Part shown: positions 1-4,604 of the stretch, in pieces
Numbering within the stretch: position 1 is the first letter of the stretch
Layout of the letters: each line of letters opens with the position of its first letter
Origin: Patescibacteria group bacterium
GTDB taxonomy: Bacteria > Patescibacteriota > Minisyncoccia > Moranbacterales > JAKLHP01
Assembly (NCBI GenBank): GCA_022710085.1
Contig: JAKLHP010000037.1
Location: 1 to 7,712 of the forward strand
Length of the DNA: 7,712 nucleotides
Direction of reading: 5' to 3'
Made by a program: the position numbers and the translations under genes
The notes under the pieces: generated by a model
What the model saw: the letters and a program-made list of their open reading frames with translations, nothing else
The model's database searches: none
What the model was told of the DNA's origin: nothing

Positions 1-786
1 GGCAGACCGACCGGATTAACGATGAAGCATTTCCAAGGCTTCAAACCCCTTGGGGCACGCTACAGCACGCCTTATTGCCTTAAAAAAAAAATAACCATCC
101 AGATGGTGGCAAAAATTTTTCTGGCAATCCACGACCGGTTAAGCCTTATTCATAGCAAAGGATTCTTAATCGCCGATCTAAACAGCAATAACGTGCTTTT
201 CAAGATTTCAGGCAAAAGCGTCCACTTGGCATTTGTCGATGTCGACAGCTGGGGAATCAAAAAGCCGGGATTAAATTTGCCGGCTTCGGATCAGACATAC
301 GGAATTTCCCACCCTGAACTGGAAAAAAATCCGAATAGCCTGGAAAGATACCACGACTGGTATTCTTATTCAGTCCTGTTGGCCCGATCCTTGCTAAAAA
401 AGAATCCTTTTAATCTGGGAGTTTTGGATGCTAAGACAGAAAAAATAGTCGGCGCATCTTCTCAGGAAGAAGGCATCACTTGTTGGGATCCGCAAGTCAT
501 CCTGACGAAAGAGGAAGTCACTTTTTCAAAAAGGTTCGGCTCCAGACTTACAAACGCCTTAAATCTCTGGCTTAAAGGAAAGCAGAAAGGAGTCTTCCCC
601 AAGGAAGCAGTCGAGAGGTTTGTGGAAGAATCGGTTTTCTGCAAAAAGTGCAAGCTGGAAGTGCATATCGATCACATAAACTGCACTCGTTGCGGAGAAA
701 AACTGCCTGAGCCTTTCCTGCCCGCAAGAAAGAAAATTCAGGAAGAAAAGCATTTTGTTGAGAGATTGGTGTCTAGCGGCGGCTAG
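1..786 (+). CDS. Protein kinase-like protein with C-terminal zinc ribbon, 5' end outside the window
   Basis: The frame is open from base 1, and the residues around the first in-window Met (base 22) look like a kinase hinge (MKHFQGFKPL), so the ATP-binding N-lobe probably lies upstream and this Met is not the true start. Numbering from that Met: a helix leads to the catalytic loop IHSKGFLIADLNSNNVLF, with catalytic Asp52 and metal-binding Asn57 at the canonical +5 spacing. A DFG-type segment FVDVDSWGI follows with Asp73, then an APE-like HPE at 97-99, and Asp112 in HDWYSYSVLL matches the conserved Asp of helix F. C207-x2-C210-x10-C221-x2-C224 is a zinc ribbon. The residues needed for phosphotransfer are present, so an active Ser/Thr-type kinase is plausible. 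The pattern resembles kinases encoded beside PP2C and VWA proteins, and the next gene is indeed a PP2C. No membrane segment is seen. Family placement is by motif reading only; the substrate is unknown. Confidence 0.8.
   Translation, partial: GRPTGLTMKHFQGFKPLGARYSTPYCLKKKITIQMVAKIFLAIHDRLSLIHSKGFLIADLNSNNVLFKISGKSVHLAFVDVDSWGIKKPGLNLPASDQTYGISHPELEKNPNSLERYHDWYSYSVLLARSLLKKNPFNLGVLDAKTEKIVGASSQEEGITCWDPQVILTKEEVTFSKRFGSRLTNALNLWLKGKQKGVFPKEAVERFVEESVFCKKCKLEVHIDHINCTRCGEKLPEPFLPARKKIQEEKHFVERLVSSGG
640..693 (+). other. Zinc ribbon of the kinase-like protein
   Basis: Two CxxC knuckles (CKKC and CTRC) are separated by ten residues near the C-terminus. This is a typical treble-clef or zinc-ribbon layout that probably binds one zinc ion and serves in protein contact. 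A more degenerate Cys cluster closes the neighbouring phosphatase fusion, so the two proteins share both the kinase fold and this tail architecture. Confidence 0.7.
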
Positions 787-788
787 AC
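771..788 (+). repeat. Hairpin 1 of the intergenic array, over the stop codon
   Basis: GTCTAGC and GCTAGAC form a perfect 7-bp stem around a GGCG loop. The stem includes the TAG stop codon of the kinase-like gene (784-786). No T-run follows, so it is not a standard intrinsic terminator. Confidence 0.7.
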
Positions 789-802
789 CTGATCAGACAA
801 TC

Positions 803-835
803 CCGGAGAATCCGAATTATGACAGGATTCTCCGG
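803..835 (+). repeat. Hairpin 2 of the intergenic array
   Basis: A perfect 11-bp inverted repeat: CCGGAGAATCC at 803-813 pairs with GGATTCTCCGG at 825-835 around an 11-base loop. The stem is stable and GC-containing but is followed by AACATCTC rather than T residues, so it may stabilise or process the mRNA, or bind a protein, rather than terminate transcription. Confidence 0.8.
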
Positions 836-836
836 A

Positions 837-876
837 ACATCTCAAGCTTCCCAAAAAATTGGAAATCTTGAGATGT
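837..876 (+). repeat. Hairpin 3 of the intergenic array
   Basis: ACATCTCAAG at 837-846 pairs perfectly with CTTGAGATGT at 867-876. Inside the 20-base loop TTCC (848-851) can also pair with GGAA (861-864), giving an extended stem with a small asymmetric interior bulge. It begins one base after hairpin 2. Confidence 0.8.
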
Positions 877-882
877 CACCAA

Positions 883-905
883 CGGATAATGTGCAACACT
901 GTCCG
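883..905 (+). repeat. Hairpin 4 of the intergenic array (bulged)
   Basis: CGGATA pairs with TGTCCG (one T-G wobble) and GTG with CAC around a CAA loop, with a 2-base AT bulge on the left arm. It is weaker than hairpins 2 and 3 but continues the same tandem arrangement. Confidence 0.5.
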
Positions 906-950
906 GGATATCGCAGAAAAGAACTTTGAAAAATAAATAATATTTCATAG

Positions 951-956
951 AGGAGG
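951..956 (+). promoter_or_regulatory. Ribosome binding site of the phosphatase gene
   Basis: A full AGGAGG sits six bases before the ATG at 963, fixing this start with confidence. It is the only textbook Shine-Dalgarno in the window; the hypothetical operon and the glycosyltransferase lack one. Since the kinase-like gene lies 176 bases away with stable hairpins between, the strong site would let this gene be translated independently. Confidence 0.9.
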
Positions 957-962
957 AGTGAT

Positions 963-3158
963 ATGAAAAAAGTTGTAGTTCGTGGAATCAAAGCAGAGTG
1001 TTTGCACCATCTCTGCGAAGATGATCTTTTTCTCAGCCAGTTCGTTGACAACAACGGCGAACAGGTCTGGGTAGGATCGGTTTCGGACGGTTGTTCCGGA
1101 GCTTTCGGTTCGGAACACGGAGCGGATTTTCTGGTTCGAACCTTTGCGGAAGAAGCGGAAAGGCTCGGAAAAAACGGAGTTCGCGATATGCATTTTTTTC
1201 GCCAAGTGGCACTGGAAGTGGTCCGCCGGATGGCGGATTACCAGCCCAGAAATCCCGGAAGTGAGATTTATCGCTGCTGCGATGGAATCAACATTTCGGA
1301 TGAGCTTACTGCCACGCTTTACGGTTTCATAGCTGACAAGGAACGCATACTGCTTATTATGGCAGGTGAAGGAACCCTTGAAATCAACGGGACCGAAAAA
1401 ATCATCGATCAGCCAGGAGGAGACATTTATCCGGTCTATCTGCTCAGGTTTCCAAAAGAAACTTGGGAGGAGAATCTGGAGAAAATATTCGCCTTCGTGG
1501 AACTTCCGACGGAAAGGGTGGAGAATTTCATTATCGCTACCGACGGCTTCGGGCATCCGAATTCAAGTGAATATCCCAGTCTTCTCAAGGACCCGGCAAT
1601 GTTCGTTCTTCATTCAAGGCATCTTGCAAATTCGAAAGAAGATGCTTCCCTTGTCCGCGGAGGCGACGATGCCACCGCAATAGCTTTTACTCACAGCGGG
1701 TTTCGCTCTGACAATCTTCTGGATGCTGATGAAATAGAAGCCATCGGCCGATATGTCGAGGAAGTTTGTCCCAAAGACTTCGCGAAACGCATACGTGAAG
1801 CAAAGTGTCTCGAAGTGAGACCTTGTTCGGTAAAAAACATCAAGAACAGTCTTATCTTCACACGTAGCATTTCCAGACACGAAGGAATTTACCTTTTTGG
1901 CATAACTCCGGAAGAAAACAAGAGATACGAGCGTGAAAGGAATGCCATCATCGCCTCTTGCATCCGGAAATCTCAAGAAGAAGTCTTCGCGGCTCTGTTT
2001 GGCAGCAAAAAGAAGGTTTCCGAGCCTGCCAGGCAAAAACCGGGAAAAACTGCGACAGTCACACGGCTGAAAACAGCGGCTCGCAAGAAGGCGCCAGACA
2101 TCAACATTTCCCAGACCAAACCGGGAAAGGCGACATTGACGCCCGATAAAAAGGCACCTGTCCTGCCGGACAAAATTTCCAGGATTATTCCCAAAGAACC
2201 TGGAAATTGCTCCGTTCCCGAAGAGAAACCGAGAGTAAAGATGACGCCGATTGAAAAGGCTGATCCGGTACCCGCGGCAAAAACAAGGAAACGGAAAAGG
2301 AAAGGAATTTCGCCAGAAACGGAATGGAAGCCTTTCCAGGATCTCTGTGACCGCCGCCTTTCAAGGAAATACGGCATCGGCTTCCGCCATTTCGGAAGGG
2401 TGATGTATGACCTGTGGCATTTCGTCGAGAACTGCCACAATGAGGGAATGCGTCTCGGCAATCTCCGTCCCAAGGATCTTCTGGTGAAAATCGAGTATGA
2501 GAAGATTCCAGAGAGGAGGTTCGGAAAACCGGTGGGATATCAGTTCCGGCTGGTAAATCCGAACGATGCCGCCAGGGTGGATTCGGGAAACAATCCGGTC
2601 AAGGATTACGAAAATCTGGATCTGGATTTTGTCCATCCGGATTATGCGGAGAAACTGGCCACGGACGACGAATCGCGCCTCAATCAGGACTGGTACGCTT
2701 TCAGTGTCCTGTGCACCTGGTTCATCACCAAGTTTGATCCTTTCGGGGAAGGCGTCATGAAAGAAAAGCCCGATGCCAGCCGGATTTACCGGATGGAGAA
2801 TGACTTGTTTAATCGGTCATCAGGGATCGAGATTGACGACCGGAGCAGGAAGTTCATAAAAATAGCCCTGGCAAGGCTGAGTCCGAAGGTTGTAAAATTC
2901 ACAAGCGGATTTAAATCCCGCAAAAACCTTCGCCAGTCCCCCGACTTCCTGCTTGAAGAATTCCGCGAAGAAAACATCATCGTTTGCAAAGCGGAGATTT
3001 TAAAGCGCGACAGGAAAGGAAGGGAATGGAAAGCAAAGTGCGGATTCAAGCAGCTTGCAGGCCTGAACACGTGCGGATACTGCAACTCTTCGCACGTCGC
3101 GATGGTCACCACCTCCTGTCATTTGTATCAGACGGAAGACCAGGCGGCTATGGTTTAG
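963..3158 (+). CDS. PP2C-type protein phosphatase fused to a degenerate kinase C-lobe
   Basis: Residues 1-245 look like a PP2C phosphatase: Asp42-Gly43 in VSDGCSG, a core strand pair ending in AGEGTLEING, Asp194-Gly195 in IATDGFGH, and Asp235-Asp236 in RGGDDATAI, the expected metal-binding positions. The usual GDG/GDS turn reads GEG (Glu136). Residues about 346-452 are a Lys/Pro/Ala-rich, probably disordered linker. From about 455 a kinase-like C-lobe begins directly at a hinge-like WKPF, with no N-lobe. Its catalytic loop reads LGNLRPKDLLV (Asn500 for the catalytic Asp, Asp505 for the Asn), and the DFG-type Asp is Asn532. HPD (558-560) and QDWYAFSVL (Asp576) keep the structural motifs, matching the upstream kinase-like protein. 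A Cys-rich tail (C675, C693, C704, C707) resembles a worn zinc ribbon. The protein probably removes phosphate from targets of the neighbouring kinase, with the dead lobe as a docking or regulatory part; this role is inferred. No signal peptide or membrane segment is seen, so it should be cytoplasmic. Confidence 0.85.
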   Translation: MKKVVVRGIKAECLHHLCEDDLFLSQFVDNNGEQVWVGSVSDGCSGAFGSEHGADFLVRTFAEEAERLGKNGVRDMHFFRQVALEVVRRMADYQPRNPGSEIYRCCDGINISDELTATLYGFIADKERILLIMAGEGTLEINGTEKIIDQPGGDIYPVYLLRFPKETWEENLEKIFAFVELPTERVENFIIATDGFGHPNSSEYPSLLKDPAMFVLHSRHLANSKEDASLVRGGDDATAIAFTHSGFRSDNLLDADEIEAIGRYVEEVCPKDFAKRIREAKCLEVRPCSVKNIKNSLIFTRSISRHEGIYLFGITPEENKRYERERNAIIASCIRKSQEEVFAALFGSKKKVSEPARQKPGKTATVTRLKTAARKKAPDINISQTKPGKATLTPDKKAPVLPDKISRIIPKEPGNCSVPEEKPRVKMTPIEKADPVPAAKTRKRKRKGISPETEWKPFQDLCDRRLSRKYGIGFRHFGRVMYDLWHFVENCHNEGMRLGNLRPKDLLVKIEYEKIPERRFGKPVGYQFRLVNPNDAARVDSGNNPVKDYENLDLDFVHPDYAEKLATDDESRLNQDWYAFSVLCTWFITKFDPFGEGVMKEKPDASRIYRMENDLFNRSSGIEIDDRSRKFIKIALARLSPKVVKFTSGFKSRKNLRQSPDFLLEEFREENIIVCKAEILKRDRKGREWKAKCGFKQLAGLNTCGYCNSSHVAMVTTSCHLYQTEDQAAMV
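2325..2912 (+). other. N-lobe-less pseudokinase domain within the phosphatase fusion
   Basis: Protein residues 455-650 correspond to the hinge and C-lobe of a kinase. The first 56 residues (WKPF to LLVKI) align without gaps to the kinase-like protein next door (FKPL to VLFKI, bases 40-207): about 10 identities, including the His and Gly before the catalytic loop and the Leu after the catalytic position. The catalytic Asp, metal-binding Asn and DFG-type Asp are all replaced, so phosphotransfer is not expected. The C-terminal limit is approximate. Confidence 0.65.
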
Positions 3159-3163
3159 CATTC

Positions 3164-3219
3164 AACCCCCGAACATCAAACGGAACAATGTTCCGCAAGC
3201 TGTTTCGGGGGTTTTTATT
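3164..3219 (+). terminator. Intrinsic terminator after the phosphatase gene
   Basis: AACCCCCGAA at 3164-3173 pairs with TTCGGGGGTT at 3204-3213, and an inner stem CGGAAC (3181-3186) with GTTCCG (3190-3195) stacks inside it. A T-rich run (TTTTTATTT) starts at 3212. It begins five bases after the TAG stop, closing the kinase/phosphatase unit. The convergent hypothetical operon ends at 3252 on the other strand; read from that side the stem is followed only by TTGAATGC, so any termination of that operon here would be weak. Confidence 0.9.
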
Positions 3220-3251
3220 TGAAAAAGTTTAATCTGTTATTTAATCATAAG

Positions 3252-4604
3252 TTATAAATCATATAGAACATTCCTGAACATTTCTTTTAATGAATCACCA
3301 TCTAATTTTTCATTGCTTCCGAAAGTTATTTTTAACCCTCCGGAAAAATTTTCAGTAATATTTTCAATTTCATCAGGAAACTTGCTCTGCTTTTCCATAT
3401 AAAAGTAAAATTTGACAGAAGCCAATCCTTCCAACATCCTGTTTGAAATTTTCTTGCCATCCAAAAGATCCGCGCCGGCAAAAACTTCCAAAAGATTGAG
3501 TTGGGCCTTTATCGGAATTTCATCCTCGTCCAGCTGTCTTTCAAAATTAGGCAAGAAATCGGGATACTTTGTCTGGATTTTCTTGATGAACTGGTTGTCA
3601 TAGAACCCACCGTCTTTTCTTTCCTTAATTCTTTCCTTTTTCCATTTTTCTTTCGCTTCCAAAACAAGCTTTCTCAACTCTTCGGTCATTTCCTGACTAG
3701 AAATTCCGTATTTCAAGCTTATCACTTTTCCCTTATTAATCACTCCGGACTTGCTCTTCTGAAGCACGATAATATCTATGCCGTCCAGTCCATCCTTCCC
3801 GATTTGTCTGAAAGCTTCACGCAAGTTGTTAACCACTTCCTTGTTTTTTTCTTCTTCAATTATCTGATCCCCTTGGACGTTTATTTCGAATTCCTTTCTT
3901 ATCTCCCTAAGTTCGTTTTCCAATTCGTCGGAACTTAATTTTTCAGATCCGCTTTGGACATCTGCTATCGGCAGATTATCAGGCGCTCCCGGAACCTGGA
4001 CCGATTCCTGGTCAGGCTTTGAAACTGAAGGCTGCTGCGATTGCGCCGCATCGGGTTGCGGTTGAGTTTTCTGCCCGGCATCCGCATTCGAAATATCCTT
4101 TGGATCGACATTCTCTGCTCCCGCCAATTCTTCCTTTATCATTTCAAAGGCTTTTTCGTTTTTTTTTCCGTTGAAAAATTCATTCTCTTCGATGATTTCT
4201 TCCAGAAAAACACTCCAAAACATTTCCGTTTTAACCTTGATTAAATCATCCACTTCCTCTTTCTTGACTCCATGCTCCCCCACATAGTCGATGTTCCTTA
4301 TGAATTCCAGCATCTCTCTAGCATCTTCCTTGTAAATTTTTATCAGCTCAAGCTCGTACTCGGAAAAATTTTCGATTGCTTTTTCTTGTTCCTGGTCCTT
4401 GATTGTCCCAATTATCTCTTCCCCTTCTTCTTTGGTATGTTGCCCCTGCTCCGGAAAAGTTCCTGGATCTTTTTCTTCAATTTTATCGTCACCTGGCTCT
4501 GGAGATTTGATCTTAACCAAAAGTTCCCGAGTTAAATTTAATCCAATTTCTTGGATTTCTTCAGTATTAAAGAAACCTATTTTTTCAATCGCCTTATCTA
4601 TCAT
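3252..4604 (-). CDS. Hypothetical charged cytoplasmic protein, second gene of the operon
   Basis: This 450-aa protein belongs to no family I recognise. Its ATG overlaps the stop of the upstream gene as ATGA (4601-4604), and no strong Shine-Dalgarno is visible, so translational coupling is likely. Residues 1-160 are rich in Glu, Lys and Ile and look helical (for example SEYELELIKIYKEDAREMLE at 80-99), with an acidic Gly/Pro/Glu stretch at 34-62. Residues about 163-222 form a Gln/Pro/Ser/Asp-rich linker. Residues 223-450 look folded, with mixed helices and strands (IDIIVLQKS, KGKVISLKYG, VKFYFYMEK, GGLKITFGS). No signal peptide, membrane helix, Cys cluster or catalytic motif is seen. The two-part layout around a flexible linker suggests a structural or scaffolding partner of the protein encoded upstream, which is inference only. 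The base composition is more AT-rich than the phosphatase gene across the terminator. Confidence 0.85.
   Translation of the reverse strand: MIDKAIEKIGFFNTEEIQEIGLNLTRELLVKIKSPEPGDDKIEEKDPGTFPEQGQHTKEEGEEIIGTIKDQEQEKAIENFSEYELELIKIYKEDAREMLEFIRNIDYVGEHGVKKEEVDDLIKVKTEMFWSVFLEEIIEENEFFNGKKNEKAFEMIKEELAGAENVDPKDISNADAGQKTQPQPDAAQSQQPSVSKPDQESVQVPGAPDNLPIADVQSGSEKLSSDELENELREIRKEFEINVQGDQIIEEEKNKEVVNNLREAFRQIGKDGLDGIDIIVLQKSKSGVINKGKVISLKYGISSQEMTEELRKLVLEAKEKWKKERIKERKDGGFYDNQFIKKIQTKYPDFLPNFERQLDEDEIPIKAQLNLLEVFAGADLLDGKKISNRMLEGLASVKFYFYMEKQSKFPDEIENITENFSGGLKITFGSNEKLDGDSLKEMFRNVLYDL

Noticed and set aside
22..24. ATG at base 22 as the true start of the kinase-like gene
   Set aside because: The frame stays open to base 1, no Shine-Dalgarno precedes it, and the sequence begins mid-domain at what looks like the kinase hinge.
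803..876. Hairpins 2 and 3 as intrinsic terminators
   Set aside because: Neither is followed by a T-run, in contrast to the clear terminator at 3164-3219.
859..890. Possible promoter TTGGAA ... GATAAT before the phosphatase gene
   Set aside because: The spacer is 20 bases, the hexamers are imperfect, and both fall within hairpin arms.
771..905. CRISPR-like or toxin-antitoxin RNA repeat array
   Set aside because: The four stems are unlike each other in sequence and spacing, so there is no direct repeat unit.
945..1556. 203-codon minus-strand open frame
   Set aside because: It lies opposite the PP2C domain, whose motifs are clear on the plus strand; the minus product has no recognisable features.
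1973..2473. 166-codon minus-strand open frame
   Set aside because: Opposite the linker and pseudokinase start; its Gly/Phe-rich product is a composition by-product of the plus-strand Lys/Pro codons.
3501..3938. 145-codon plus-strand open frame rich in Phe, Leu and Ser
   Set aside because: It is the antisense of Lys/Glu-rich codons of the 450-aa gene, which yields such hydrophobic shadows; the same applies to the open frame at 4769-5194.
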